Positions 32,864-45,441 of a stretch of DNA of 64,000 nucleotides are shown in pieces. Where the stretch lies: positions 2,108,001 through 2,172,000 of the forward strand of contig OX596341.1 in NCBI GenBank assembly GCA_951394405.1. The letters run 5' to 3'. The stretch is from Coprinellus micaceus (Eukaryota; Basidiomycota; Agaricomycetes; Agaricales; Psathyrellaceae). Under the pieces are notes generated by a model. That model had not been told where the DNA came from. It was given only the letters and a program-made list of their open reading frames with translations, and did no database searches. A program made the translations under genes and the position numbers. The number at the start of each line of letters is the position of its first letter. Within the stretch, counting starts at the first letter, position 1.

Positions 32864-34420
32864 ATGGACCCATCCAAATTCACAAAGTCCGTTTCTCAAC
32901 ATTGGGCATTTAAATATGTTCTGACGTGGCGATAGGAAGCGAAAGCTCACCGACAAAGCGATCCCCAATGTCCTGCTTGAGAACCCCGCGTTCGCCCAGG
33001 ACTCCAAAATGTACCAGGAGCTTCTAGAGACAGAGCGGAGGCTGGATTGGACCATGACGAGAAAGAGGATAGAGGTTCAGGATGCTTTGTCTCGAACACC
33101 ATCAGTGCGCTGGCCTAGCAACTCTATTCTACCTTGGTTTCTGACCTTTGGGAATATCAACCAACAGACGACGCGCACGCTGAGGATATTCCTCAGCCAT
33201 ACGGTTTCTGGACAAGTATGGCAAACAGGAGGGGAACCTTCAAACGCCAATTTTGAGACCGGAGAGGGTATTCCCGCCTGGCAAGTGCGAATAGAAGGCC
33301 GATTATTGGAGGTACGGTTTTACTAGATCTATGCCTGCTGTTCTAATCTTCTTGGTAGCCCACGAATTCACGGCATAGGGACAAGACCCCTTCTCGAAAA
33401 TTCTCAACGTTAGTGAAGCGCATGATTGTCGACTTGGAACGGGATCCAAATCTGCATACCGAGGGCAATACTGTCGAGGTGCCCCCTTGTTCAGCTTCGC
33501 GTCCCGTTCAACATTAATAATGCGCTCAACAGTGGCCTCGACTTCCAGGTCCGCAGAACCCTGCCCTAGACGGTTTCACCATTCGGCGCACCGGCGACTC
33601 ACTGACGAAGATGCGGGTTCTACTTTACCTCGAGCACTTCCCGGAACAATACAAAGTCCTCCCAGAGCTTGGCAACATCCTTGGAATCAAGGAGGAGAGC
33701 AGGATTGGGGTGATACAAGCGTTGTGGAATTACATCAAGCTGCAGGGGCTGCAAGACAAGGTCGACCGAAAGTTGATTCGGGCTGACGACAAGTTGAGAA
33801 TGGTACGTGCTCAGTGGTTCTCAATGAAATGTTCATGCTTATCACCAAGGCAAGCTGTTTGGAGGGGACAGCTTCCACTTCCAACGGCTGCCAGATCTTG
33901 TCAACCGGTTCCTGGCACAACCCGACCCCGTTGTTCTATGGTACACCGTCAACCCCGTCATGTCCCCACCTGAACGACCGCAAGCCTGGGATGTGGAGAT
34001 CAAGATGGAGGATACCACCATGAAGAACCGTATGGCTGCCATGTTGCAGACTAGCAAAGAGACGGCGCAAACGCTCTACAAGCTGGACGAAGAGGTTAGC
34101 TTCTCGATGGCGGATTGAGGCATCCGAATACTAATGTTCCGCCCTGATAGATCGCCCTCCTCGCCCAATCGTTGCACAACTCCCATGTGAAGAAGGTGTT
34201 CCTCGAGTCCTTCGCCGAGGATCCGGCCAAGTTCATCCACACATGGCTGGAATCTCAATCGCGCGACTTGGAGAGTATTATGGGAAGTGGGCCTACTGAA
34301 GGCATGACCGTCCGGCAAGAAGAGCTCAGGCGCAGCGAGTTCTTCCAGTTGCCGTGGGTTGAAGAAGCAGTTGCCATCCAGCATGGCGTCAATCTGGCTG
34401 CGCGAGGGGTCCAGACGTAG
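32864..34420 (+). CDS. SWI/SNF chromatin-remodelling subunit, BAF60/Swp73/Rsc6 type
   Basis: Seen: exons 32864-32886, 32936-33104, 33168-33311, 33359-33478, 33533-33802, 33855-34094 and 34151-34420 give 411 aa. KKRKLTDKAIPNVLL and TTRTLRIFLSHTVSGQ open the conserved part. A SWIB domain spans about 178-250 (LLYLEHFPEQYKVLPELG ... LWNYIKLQGLQD), followed by LFGGDSFHFQRLPDLV and a helical C-terminus. Known role: core subunit linking remodeller and transcription factors in the nucleus. The 23-base first exon is inferred from splice signals and from the stop codon just before exon 2; it gives MDPSKFT. Exon 6 uses a GCAAG acceptor. The family is certain, the first seven residues less so. Confidence 0.93.
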
Positions 34421-34574
34421 ATTGTAGATATCCAGAGTGTATTATGTCGTCCGTCATACGATATCCAGGATTATTGATGCTCAGATCTCGATCCACATTC
34501 ATTTCGGCAGTCCCCGCACTACAAATACTGACGTAGCCCAGCGCACCGAGCATTCTTGCTTCTGCACCATTACC

Positions 34575-37066
34575 ATGTCCGGGAGACAGGTTCGTATCGC
34601 TTTAGCGTCGTCGTGTGCTCGTACTCATGTCTCCATAGCTCGGACTAGGAAAGCTCCGCCAGGTGAGTTCAATCGACATTCAGCCTCAGCCTTGGCGGGC
34701 AGGTGGCTGATGATCACGCCACTTTACACTCCAGTGGGCCGGAGAGGTCATTTCGACCACCAAAGACAAGGCTATCGTAACCGACGAGTTCACAGAGCTC
34801 GAGCAAGACATTGAGCTGCGGAAAGAGGGCGCAACAAGGTGCGGATACGGCGGCGTCGTGCTGATTGACTCGGAGACGCGTTTGCTGAGGGAGATCGTCC
34901 AGACTTCATGGTGCCTGTGAAGCGTATCAGCGAGCCCTATGCAAGAAGAAGTTCAGCGAGGCTGCGGGTTCCGACAAGATGATTCCTATCGATGCTCTGG
35001 GAATGGTCATGACCTCCCATGGGGAGCAGTTTCCCGAAGACTCGCAGTTCGGTGAGTGCCTGTTCTATTCGGAAACCAAGCCGATCCTCACGCCGTGCGT
35101 TCAGGCAACTCTCTCGTCAACTTAGGCCGAGCTCACTCGACGGTGGCCGAACTACAGCAAACCTTTGGGCATCAGTTCAAGGACACGTTTATCGCGGCGA
35201 TAGAGCAATTCAAAGAGGAGATCAAGGAGTATGAGGGGTTACGGAAGCAGCTGGACACCAGGAGGTACGTTGGTAATCTTTAGCACTCAGCACGTCTAAT
35301 TCTTGGGTAGGGGGGCGCTCGAATCCGCCACCACGAAGTTCGAGAAGTCGCGTAATAGCAAGAAGGAAAAGGACAGGCGGGAAGCCGAGGACGACCTTGA
35401 GCGGGCTCAACAGCGATACGACGAAACGATTGAAGATATGCGGGCGCATATGGAATCCCTCCAGGAGCAAGAAATTACGCAGGAGCGAGCCCTATCCGCA
35501 TTTTTGGACCTGGAGATAAACTTTGTTCAACAATACCTCGACGTCCTCAAGGGCGTCCGCGCCAATTGGGCCTCCTCTTCCCCAAGTTCTATGCGGCAGT
35601 CAAAGTCTTCCCGCTCAAGAGCGTCGATGACCCCAGTCCTCCCTCCCCGCACCACCACCCCCGCTGCGGCTGAATCTTCGGAGGATGAGGGGTATCGCCC
35701 CCCATCCCGCAATTCCCTCAAGAAGCATAAGAGGTCGGAATCTACCAGCAGCCGTCCATCATCAAGGTTATCGAGGAGGAGGACGAATTCAAGCGTCACA
35801 TCGACCGACAAGAACAAACTAGACAAGGAAGACAAACCTCGGAAGCTCAGTGTCGCTGGCTGGGCTACTAGTGCCGTGGATTCCATTTCGAGTAGGAACA
35901 AGAAGAGTAAGGACACAGAATCCTTCTCATCTCTTGGGGACGACCTCGGCGGGGCTCCAGGTGGAGAAACGGAGAAGGTTGTTGAGCCGGTGCCTCGGAG
36001 ACTAAGCTTCTCCCTCTCCCGCAGAACTTCTTCCAAGAGGAAGAAATCCAAGGATAACTTGGAGGCCCATGCCCCTGTCGGTCCTCCCCGTCTCCTAAAG
36101 CCGCCTTCGCTTCAGGATAAGAAGACAGTCAAGGCACTGTACGATTTTCAAGGCTCGACAGATGAACTGACGTTCAAGGCCGGAACGGACATCAAAGTTC
36201 TCAATGAAGTTGTTGATGGGTGGTGGATGGGAGAGATAGATGGGCAGAAGGGTCTCTTCCCGACCACTCACGTCTCCAACACCTCCCCCGAACTGTCTCC
36301 TTCAATTCCTCACCGGCCATACAGGGCGGACGACGACGATGCCTCCCATGATCCAGGTCACTCGGCCGATGGCTACCTGGCGAGCGATCTGGAAGAGGAA
36401 TTCGGTCATCAACTTCCCCTCTCGCACAGCCGTAGCCCATTCTATGCCGGATTCAACGATGTCGCAAGCATTACGAGTGACCACCAAACCGAGCCAGATT
36501 CCCCCAAGGCGGTCAAAGCTGCACGCCGATTCTCGGATGATTTGGACCAGTACCTCGAGACTCAGGCCAAGGCTACGCCGAAAATGCGGAATGCCTTGTT
36601 GCAGCGGGATGATGACGGCGATATCGCCAGTGCTCCCCTTCTGCGGTCGCAAAGTGAAGGGCCACCGAGTCCCGTCAGTACCCTCCCCAGGAAAATGCCA
36701 CCTCCACCTCCACCCCGTCGTATTCCTGGCGCTTCGCAGGCATCCAGCCCCGCCATCCCCGAACGCAGGTTGGGTCCCACCACGAAGCCTATTGTACCAC
36801 CACGGCCGGTCGCCTCTTCCTCCACGGATTCCGTCAAATTGTTCAATCCCTATAACCCCTCGTCGTTCAGCACAACCTCCAGCGCCAACACCTCATCATC
36901 CCTGCTATCGAACAGCGTGGACGGATTGGATTACGATGTGTCCCCGTTCGAGAGTGCAGCCGAGCTATCGAATACTGCGAGTATCTCGAAAGGATGTGGG
37001 AAGTTCACTGCGAATCCGTTCCTACCCAAAGGAATGTGCAGCACCTGCAAGACTTTCCATGGCTAA
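34575..37066 (+). CDS. BAR and SH3 domain protein with cysteine C-terminal tail
   Basis: Seen: exons 34575-34589, 34639-34662, 34735-34838, 34903-35051, 35105-35264 and 35311-37066 give 735 aa. Residues 1 to about 260 form a BAR domain (WAGEVISTTKDKAIVTDEF, long charged helices). A Ser/Arg/Lys-rich linker follows. The SH3 domain is at about 421-475 (VKALYDFQGSTDELTFKAG ... GWWMGEIDGQKGLFP). A Pro-rich region (PPPPPPRRIPG) and more disordered sequence come next. The protein ends CGKFTANPFLPKGMCSTCK plus FHG, a possible zinc knuckle. Known for the class: BAR domains bend membranes and SH3 binds Pro-rich partners. Inference: a role in endocytosis or actin patch formation. The first two exons are only 15 and 24 bases, yet phases agree throughout. 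Confidence 0.9.
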
Positions 37067-37777
37067 AGATGTCAAAACAGGTTTTGATTTCTTTGGTTCG
37101 GGATTCAGGGGTTATTTTTAAGGGGGATCTTCCCCTCGTTTTACCGTTTTCGGGTGTCAAGGAAGGGGTGGGTCGCCGATGGCTTCCATAAGCGCCCATG
37201 CCCAATGTATCTTTCTTCTCTTTCTCCTCCCCAATTCGGCGTCACTCTTCGCCACTGTGATAGATGACCGGTCACCGTTACTGCTCCGCCAATGCCCCTT
37301 GAGGGGTTGCATAGGCAAGGAGGGGGCGATGTGACGATTGTGACGGACCCTTGTATCCGGGTCTCTGGGCCTATCTATACCGGATCAACACAGAAGGCGG
37401 TGGCGGGAATAGATCCTTCGGGATGCCATATGTCGGGCTAACCCTGTGACTTCATTTTGGACTTCCATGGACTGTGATGTGTAAATTAACTTGTATTGTA
37501 AACAAACGCAGCTCGGTCAATAGATTATATCCTTCTAATTCTCCACAACCTCTCCTCATCGTACCTTCCTCATGCTTCGCCTTCGAGAGGCGGGACCACT
37601 GGCAGAGGCTTCATTGTCCCACAGGGATCACATGACTAGACCGGCCATTTGTCGAGGAAACGGAGCCGGGAGGACAGACTGGAAGACGCTCGTTGGCGTT
37701 CTCCATCATCATCTCGTCCTTCTACCTCCGTATTCCCCAGTTTCTTTACTTCAGTTTCACTTGAGATTATCTTAAAG
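37067..37777. other. 3' UTR of the BAR gene and Rheb promoter
   Basis: No gene recognised. A pyrimidine-rich stretch lies just upstream of the Rheb ATG. Confidence 0.5.
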
Positions 37778-38841
37778 ATGACGAACGCTCTGAAGAAGAG
37801 GAAGATCGCGGTGCTGGGCTCGAGATCCGTTGGTGAGTGCAACGCAACGCCCGGGTCACCAAATGCGGCGCTTCTGACATGGCGGCCTTTTCAATGGGCT
37901 CTTTGGTGCAGGGAAGTCATCCTTGGTGAAGCAGTTCATCGAGGTTTGTCGCTTTCTTTCTTGGATCAGGGTGAATTAGCATTGGAGGATGCTGTACTGA
38001 CTGCGATCCCCTGGCATATCAGAACCATTTCATGGACTCGTATTATCCGACGATCGAGTCGACGTTTGCAAAGAGTGTGTCATATAATGGCGTCGAGTAT
38101 GATTGTCATATCATAGATACTGCTGGGCAGGTGCGTATCGTCTCACCTCCCCCTCTTCACCTCTTCCACTCAACATGGTTGTGTTGGTGATCCTATCGTC
38201 ATCCATCAAATTGGCCTCCACACCCCCCCAATGTCTCCTCTTGCTTTCCTATGGCTCGAATCTCCTGGGGCCTGACAGGACGAATACTCCCCCATTAATG
38301 CACAATACGCCATTGGAATCCACGGCTATGTCCTGGTGTACTCTATCACGTCGAAGAACTCGTTCGACATGATTCAAACGGTGTACGACAAGATTATCGA
38401 CTTTTGTGGCCTTACCGACATCCCGTGTGTGATCGTCGGATCCAAGTGTGACTTGTCGTCGAGGTGAGTTTCTCTGCTAATCTTTCCGCCAGCGAGGGGC
38501 CATCGTGGAACTTGGAGGAATTGGATTCGCAAACTCATTTGCCCTGTTTCCGACCGGTATGCTGACCTCGACATTCTCGTCGTAGTAGGCAAGTTGACAT
38601 GCAGGAGGGCCTCAAGCTCGCAAACCAGAATAACTGCGCCTTTGTCGAGACGAGCGCCAAGAATGACATCAACGTTGGTACGTCTCCAGAGCACATCTCC
38701 GGCGTCGTCATCTCTTCGGGGTTCCTGACCACACGATTTCTTATAGCTAAGGTGTTCGAACTGTGCCTCCAAGAGATTGAGAAGCGTACAGCTCCCAATC
38801 AGGGAGACCAGGCCCCAGCCAAGGGCTGCCAGCTCATGTAG
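37778..38841 (+). CDS. RHB1: Rheb-type small GTPase
   Basis: Seen: exons 37778-37832, 37912-37943, 38023-38130, 38279-38463, 38589-38677 and 38747-38841 give 187 aa. G1 is GSRSVGKSS, with the Rheb-specific Arg in the P-loop where Ras has Gly. Switch I is SYYPTIESTF. G3 is DTAGQDEYS, G4 is GSKCDL (normally NKxD, with S for N as also seen in other fungal Rhebs) and G5 is ETSAK. The C-terminus is CQLM, a CaaX box for prenylation. Known role: activates TORC1 or, in fungi, controls basic amino-acid uptake at endomembranes. The exons are short but every phase fits. The acceptor at 38588 is the second of two adjacent TAGs. Confidence 0.96.
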
Positions 38842-39720
38842 AACCCCTTCGCATTGCCGCCTCATGCCATTCAACGATGCTTCAACTTCATGCGCTGGAC
38901 CCTCCCTTGGCTCAACTCGCACCTCGACTGGTCACTCTAGTGCATATCCTGGCCGCTCTACCATTCAACGTTTCAACACTCACTAGATCCCTGCTCAGCC
39001 CTGCTGGCCTGCCCCCTTCTCCGTCGGTCCTTTTCGTATCCCTCCGCGTTCTCCTGGTCTCGTTGCTTCTGTTAACCCTCCTGTATCTTTCTATCTTTAT
39101 TACTGTCTTCTACCCACCCTTTCAAGCCACTTACAGATTCAAGATTCAAACATTCTTGTTGCCTCATCGTCTCATTACCTAGACTTGTGCGTCTTTATGT
39201 ATCGCCTACGGGACAATCGAAGCCTCCCTCTACGTGTACAGTACTTCTACTCGTGCGATGTTGAGTTTTTGGACATCCAGAATCATACTATCCACCATAC
39301 CCTCGTCGGAGTCTGACTGCAGACTGGTCCCGCCTCGCTGTACCCCGAGCCGCCCCTCGAAGCAACGTCCTGTTCTGCGAGGAACAGAGCGACGATTCTT
39401 TCACATTCAGCAACGCAACGCAACATTCATTAAATATCGGTCGACTTCGAATATGGTAGTGGGAAACGTTAGAAGCATTGGTCCGAATGCAAACGAACGG
39501 TGGAATGGGTGTAGTAAGAGATGTATGGTATGGTGTGCTTTTCTTCCCTTGCAGGGAGGTGGAAGGAGCGTGAATGAACTGTTGCAACAAATGAGAGCAT
39601 GCGTGGGGAAAGCGTGGATATCTAGTGAATGAGGGAGAGAGAGAGGATCTATGCTGAGTGAACCCCAAACAACCGGGGAGACCTGAGAACGAAGAAATGA
39701 AGGGACGTGACAAAGCTATA
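38842..39720. other. Convergent 3' regions of Rheb and Trk
   Basis: T/C-rich at 38990-39190, as expected of a 3' UTR. Frames at 39234-39713 have no motif on either strand. Confidence 0.5.
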
Positions 39721-42700
39721 CTAGACTTGCGACATAGTCCGCGTGATTGGGGGTACTTCCTGCAGCGTCTGGGGAGATGCGAAATTTGGCATGTCTTGCT
39801 TCTCGTTGAACATCATCGTGGCTTTCCGTTGTGGGTTTGGAGCAGTGACCATCTCCCTCGGGAGTTGAACAGCTCTGTCGACAGCTAGCGGGAGGCCACG
39901 ATGTCGACCACGGATCCTGGAGGGCCTGTCATTCCTCGAGGGTACGGAGAAGGGGAGTAAAACGTACATGATCACAATGACGACGAGTTTGGAGATTGTC
40001 TTGAAGGACCCCACGAACGAGAAGTTATCCTGTAAACCAGTAGTTAAACAACAGACTCCTCACTCAGACCTAGAACAAAGCTGGGCACTCACATAGGGCA
40101 CACCGAGAGTTAATCCAATCCCACCGAACGCCGATACTAGCTCGAAGATGACACGGAAGAGGTCAAACCACTTCTTCTCCTCATCCATCAAGTTCCCGCG
40201 TTCAGCGATACAGACCAGGAAGACCGCCCAGACGAGCCACCAGATATCGATAGACATCTGTCGGCGGACATGCCACCCAACATAGCGCCCAATCCGCTCT
40301 TTTCTGCTCGTAATCTTGTGGATGTCTTCTGGCTCCTCGTCTTCGTCATCGGGTGGGGCTTCGAATACCCCCAGGGAGCGTTCCTCGTATACATTCGTCG
40401 ACCGAATGCTGACAGCCACCTGGAGGAAATGGGTGTTAGGCGCTGACTTGGTAAAGGGTGGGTGACGAGGGACTTACGGGGTAGATAGCAATATACATCA
40501 TGACTACGTATAAGAATCTATCCGAGATCGATCTCAGGTCAAGCGATACTGAAGGAGGGCTTGGTCGGCCTTACAATAGAGCTGGAGCCATGCTAGCAAG
40601 GGGGACAATCGAGAAACCAGACGCTCGCACAGCGAGGCCTTGGAACAGGCCAGCAAGAACCCTGACCCCTGCCGGGATCGACTCGTATGCCGGTATACCA
40701 ATATCTAAGGACGGTTAGAATTGTCGGCGATAAAAACGCGGGGTGGTCTCAAGGCTGTACGCACTGAGTACGAGGAACGAAGCCCATTCGATGACGCTGA
40801 ATGCTGCCAGGGTGATTAGGAGGAACCACGTTTGATGAGATGGGAAGCTGAGCCGACCGAGCCATGTTAACAGGAGTGGGAGGGACAAATGGGTAAGGAA
40901 GTACTTACAGGTACAGGTAGCATCTGGAATTCGAGATTAACCTACTGGGGTATGAAGGAAGAGAAAAGGACTACATACCGTCGAGGATGGTCGAGGAGGA
41001 AGGTCAACGCTTGGTGGAACCCTGATCCATCAGGCGCCAGTTTCGATGAGACCCAACTAAAAATCGCGATTCCAGTCAGGGCAAGTGCAGAGTGGCAGGC
41101 GTAAATGTGACCGTACATAATGAACCTCATGCTGAAGCCACCACATGTTCATTTAGTGGGTCCCTCGATGGATGGTTCGACTATGAACTCACAAGATTGG
41201 CTAGTGGAGAGCATTAATAACGTGCTATACGAAGGGCAAAGTAACCTGGGTACGTACCAGTGCGTGATTTCCGGCGAGGATCGAGAGCATCATGCCAAAA
41301 ATCATGAGGTAAGCTGTCTGGAAGGGAACCATTCCCCTACGAGGACCATGAGCTTCCCTATGATCGGCTTGGGGTGCAGGAGAATCCGACTTACATGTCA
41401 ACCAGGGACGTGCCACCACCGGTATATGCACCCATGACTTGGAACAGCGAGTACCTGAACGTAACCTGTAAACAAACTGAAGGGTCCAACAGGCATGAGC
41501 TATCGCAACGAACCAGGTCTTGTTCACGAGTCTGGGCTGAGCTTCAAAGACCTCGTCGTACTGCGATGTCGTTGACATCCATGGACCAAACAGAATAAAG
41601 GAGGTGAGTTGAGTAGTAATGAAATACTGGGCACGCCTTTGTTAGTCATTGGCAGGACAGGTAGAGGGCCTCGAGCTCACCGCGGGAACAAGATAGCTCA
41701 ACAACCTCAACGCCTTATACTCTGCACCACCCAGCTGCTCAACCTGTTCGTCACTCAAAGTCTCCGTATGGAAGTCAGAGTTCCTCCCAACCACCAGACC
41801 CGAGAAGTTCAACCACGAAGTCTTGTTCTCATCCACCGTCTGGTACGATGAAATCGTCATCTTCCTCTCGAGTTTCTTGTACACCCTGGGTGCGGCCCGC
41901 TGCGCGAGGCGGTTTACGAGGTTGATTGGACCAGGGAAACCTCCTACTCCACGTTCCTTGAAACTCTTGGTAGGTGACAAAGGGCCTTGCCTCATGAGCA
42001 TCGTGGCCCCTCGTCGGGGCTGTGGCCGTCCCTCTACGATAGCAATCACACCGAATTAGAAAAGCGCACCAGGCGAACAAATATAAGCGACGATTGATAG
42101 GCTTACCAACGACATCCATCATAGGGTGATAGTGCACCGTCCTCGGGGACGTCAACGAAGTCACACCAATATCGGTCGCAGAAGTGACGCCATAGTCTGT
42201 CGTCCCAGCTGATGCGAGCCCGTAGTCGTGTACATGGTCCACCTCGGGTAGAGCTACGCTCGCCGCCGCTGGGGAGGAGTGGAAATTCTCTGCCGACGTG
42301 AGCCCAAAGCCCTGCACATCGTGTTCATGCTCCACATCCGGAAGAGCCACGCTCGCGGCAGCGGGGGACGAGCTGAATGTCTTGGCATCGCTTATCTGGT
42401 TCCCGTTCTCGTCTGCCTCCTCGTCTTCAGGCTCTTGAGCCTCGGGGATAGCGGATGGAAGTGGCCTAGGCATGTTGGGTGGGAGGGGAAGCGTGGCGGC
42501 GGGTGTGGGCACGATAATCTGGAACTCGGGCTTCTTTAGGGCTGCAGAGAACGTGGGGTTCGGGGCATTGGGAAGGTCGGGCGACTTGGGCTGGTTGGGC
42601 GCAGCTTGGCGTTGACGAAAGGTTGCTATGGGAGAGGAGATAGACTTAAGGAATACGCTTCGAGAACGACGGGGTGTCTTGCGTTTCGTCTTTCGTTTCC

Positions 42701-43309
42701 GGATGGTCTCCGTGTATTCACAATGGGTTCGGAAGAACCGCCTGGGATGGGTTTGTTGGTAAGTCCAGGCGTTCGGGCTGCAGTGTCCTTGTGAGCGAAT
42801 TTCGAACGTACTTTCGTATGAGGACCATAATCCATGACACCGTCGTGATATCGCCCTGGATTCCCGAGTTAGTACGACCACGCGAAAGGCTTCCTGGCAC
42901 TCACGATGATCATGAGGAAGTACAGGATGACCTGCTGCCACACAGTCAATGTCGATAGGTTTATCGTCGACAGCCCAGTGACCGTCATGCACGAGTAGCA
43001 GATGAACAGGGAGTCAATGTAGGCGACCTTGAACCGGCCGTTGGACGCATAGAACACTCCCGACGCGATCAGAGGCACGAACGTGAACGCAGCCAGGTGT
43101 AACCTGTAGAACGTTACGTGCTCGAGGAACCAATCCAATAGTGACTTGCGCGGCACAGGCTGTTCCTTCGAATCGGTAAGGGCGCTGGGCGCTCCCTCGC
43201 TGAAAGCCCCCATGTTCGTGTTGAGCTTGGGCAACGAGGGCATCGAGGGGAACTTGCGGCCCACCCCATTAATACCCAGGTTGCCGTTCATTGTTGCTGT
43301 GCGGTTCAT
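39721..43309 (-). CDS. Trk-type potassium transporter
   Basis: Seen: 17 exons totalling 2643 bases (880 aa): 43309-42905, 42855-42812, 42741-42107, 42033-41681, 41626-41514, 41454-41395, 41336-41258, 41200-41193, 41131-41117, 41056-40979, 40923-40909, 40847-40765, 40704-40575, 40517-40478, 40419-40093, 40029-39968 and 39916-39721. All four pore loops keep their glycine: MTVTGLSTINLS, AYTGGGTSLVDM, VRASGFSIVPL and SAFGGIGLTLG. A large cytosolic loop (about 150-480, acidic and Pro-rich) follows the first pore unit, as usual in fungi. Known role: high-affinity potassium uptake at the plasma membrane. Exons 8, 9 and 11 are microexons of 8, 15 and 15 bases; the 8-base one supplies PIF of ALPIFMRFIIW. 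Start at 43309 is the first ATG; the frame is open slightly further. Confidence 0.92.
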
Positions 43310-43884
43310 CGTGTGGCTGAAAATGAACTCGAGAAGCTTCAAACCCCAAGCTTCCTAGCCTATCGTGTTCGGCCTCGTGTGTGGCACCTGGCCTTGGCCT
43401 GCTGGGAGACGCCTGCGGCTTTGATTATCGAGAGAAACGAGGGAGAAGGAAGGTGAGTGCAGGACAACACACACCCATCATGAAACTACAGCCTTATCCC
43501 CTTTCACGCCTACATCGTTCAGACAGCCAGTTCGAAGCCTCCGCCATCATCCCATCCTGGCAACATCACGGAATCCACGGAGTCTGAGTAATTGCGGAGG
43601 TTGATGTATCCAACGCTAGCTCGTTGGGCTGCGTTTCATAGCACTATGATAGCACAGGAGGGAGCAGCAAGAGGCAAATAGTACTTTGAATTCCATGCAC
43701 GGAGGTGACGGAGTACTACACGTCAAGATCACCAGTGATCGAAGGCCGCTTCGATCAATAATAATTAAGCGCCCAATCCGAGCCCTGACCTCGCCTTGTG
43801 ATCAGCCTTGGCGCTGAGACGGAGGCAAATGCCATACGCACGGCTCGTTCAGATTACTACGGTGCATGTAGTAGAATATCCAAT
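43310..43884. other. Trk promoter and 3' region of the Rtt106-like gene
   Basis: 575 bases. No gene and no clear site. Confidence 0.5.
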
Positions 43885-45441
43885 CTAATCATCCAATTCA
43901 TCGACGTCTTCGTCCACCTCACCACCACCGGTGAAGTCCTCCTCCACCATACCTACAACGGCATCCATCACGGCCCTGCTCATCTTCGGCATCGCTCCAG
44001 GACGCATAAGTGGGTGGCGGGCGGGGTCCAACTCGCCCTCAGCGTCCTCTTCACCTCCATCATCCGACCCCTCGGCATCGACTTCCTCATCGCCATCCCA
44101 GTCGCCATCCTCACCCTCATCGCCACTGTCCGCTGACCCACTCCCGTTGCCGCTTCCGCCATCACTGTCGCTCCCCACAAAGTCCTCATCTTCACTATCT
44201 GAGTCCAGAGCCAACGAGCGAATTGTCACAGCCCCGCTCTGCACTGGGGGCTTGATCTTGAGTGCAGCAGATACTGGGACGGGTGCGTCGCCAGGCTTCC
44301 TCCCAAACATGTTCTGATGCTTTCTCACCCAGTCGAATACCCTGTCCCGTTCTCTTGAGTCGATCATGCTCAGCTCCGTCTCAATGCCCATATCCTCTTC
44401 CTCTTCATCCCCCTCCACCTCCATCTTGCTCTCGTCATTTGTGGGTGATTTGCGTACTACAGTCACAGAGAAGACGCGCCCGCTCCCTGGGCTAAGCCGG
44501 ACGCCTTCAGAGGGGTTCAACAGGTCCTCCAACGCCCAGAACTCGCAGGGTTTGCTCTCTCCCCACAGCAAACCATCCTTCGTGAACCACAGGTTGCCCT
44601 GCTTCGCCGCGCGGTACGCCTCAAGGCCGGGAACCCCGGTGGTCGAGGCGCTCGACGAACCAAGCTGGTTTACCGAGCTCTTGAATTCGTCTGTTGATGG
44701 TTCGTGCTGCGCCACCCCTTCTGGCAGGTTGGAGAGTAAGGCGCGGATGGCAGGAAGGGACGGGCTCCCTTTCGCGTGCGTGTTCTTGCCGTTGAGCGAC
44801 GTGGTGTAGAGTGGCGCTGTGATGGTAGCATCGAGGCCAAATATGATTTGCGGGCTGTCGTCCTTGGCTGAGGACTTTTCGGTGACGTCGCTCGAGAGGA
44901 TGACCACCGTCCAGTGGGCTTTGGTCTTGCCGCGCGTTGGCAGGAGGAACGCGCGTTTCAGAGATGATAGCGGCACGGTGGCCTCCACATTCCCAGAGGA
45001 TGGGTTGGTGAAAGTCACTGAGGACTTTCGGATAGATATGTCGACTTTCTTGCGCACTGGAGACGTCGTGGAAACGGCGTGCAGTGTGAACTGAACAGGA
45101 TCAGAGGCGAGATCTGTTGAGGTTTCTGGTGGTGAGACGCGTTGCCGTTTGCTGCCTTCAGCAGTGGCATCATCGATTGACCGCTTTACAGCCCCGTTGG
45201 GTTCGCTGGCTGGTGGTTTTACGAGCCCTGCGAGTGCCTGGCGCGTGGCAGACTGTTTTGCTGCCCATTCATGGTGTAACGTCTGTGAGGCACCAGAGGT
45301 GCACCCTGCACCAGTGAGGAGTCGTACGAAGTTCTCGAGGAACACTTCGTTGGACGGAATCGAACATAACGTCTGCAAGGTTTTCGTGAACTCTGTAGGC
45401 AGGAAGGGTATTAAAGCACGCAGAAATTGTGCGTCTGCCAT
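43885..45441 (-). CDS. Rtt106-like histone chaperone
   Basis: Seen: one uninterrupted frame of 518 aa, unusual here where most genes have many introns. A helical N-terminus (residues 1-70) is followed by a nuclear-localisation-like KRSIDDATAEGSKRQR. Two PH-like beta-rich units cover about 115-370 (e.g. VDISIRKSSVTFTNPSSG, LKRAFLLPTRGK, NLWFTKDGLLWGE, KPCEFWALEDLL). The C-terminal 110 residues are strongly acidic (Asp/Glu/Ser/Gly). Known role: Rtt106/Pob3-type tandem PH domains with acidic tails bind H3-H4 and act in replication-coupled chromatin assembly. The start ATG is supported by the conserved N-terminal helix. A Pob3 (FACT) assignment is less likely because the protein is short and lacks the SSRP1-type start. 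Confidence 0.85.
   Translation of the reverse strand: MADAQFLRALIPFLPTEFTKTLQTLCSIPSNEVFLENFVRLLTGAGCTSGASQTLHHEWAAKQSATRQALAGLVKPPASEPNGAVKRSIDDATAEGSKRQRVSPPETSTDLASDPVQFTLHAVSTTSPVRKKVDISIRKSSVTFTNPSSGNVEATVPLSSLKRAFLLPTRGKTKAHWTVVILSSDVTEKSSAKDDSPQIIFGLDATITAPLYTTSLNGKNTHAKGSPSLPAIRALLSNLPEGVAQHEPSTDEFKSSVNQLGSSSASTTGVPGLEAYRAAKQGNLWFTKDGLLWGESKPCEFWALEDLLNPSEGVRLSPGSGRVFSVTVVRKSPTNDESKMEVEGDEEEEDMGIETELSMIDSRERDRVFDWVRKHQNMFGRKPGDAPVPVSAALKIKPPVQSGAVTIRSLALDSDSEDEDFVGSDSDGGSGNGSGSADSGDEGEDGDWDGDEEVDAEGSDDGGEEDAEGELDPARHPLMRPGAMPKMSRAVMDAVVGMVEEDFTGGGEVDEDVDELDD

Noticed and set aside
33103..33167. Reading through the 63-base in-frame segment in BAF60
   Set aside because: It has GT-AG ends and removing it gives TPSTTRTLRIFLSHT, as in the family; keeping it inserts 21 unrelated residues.
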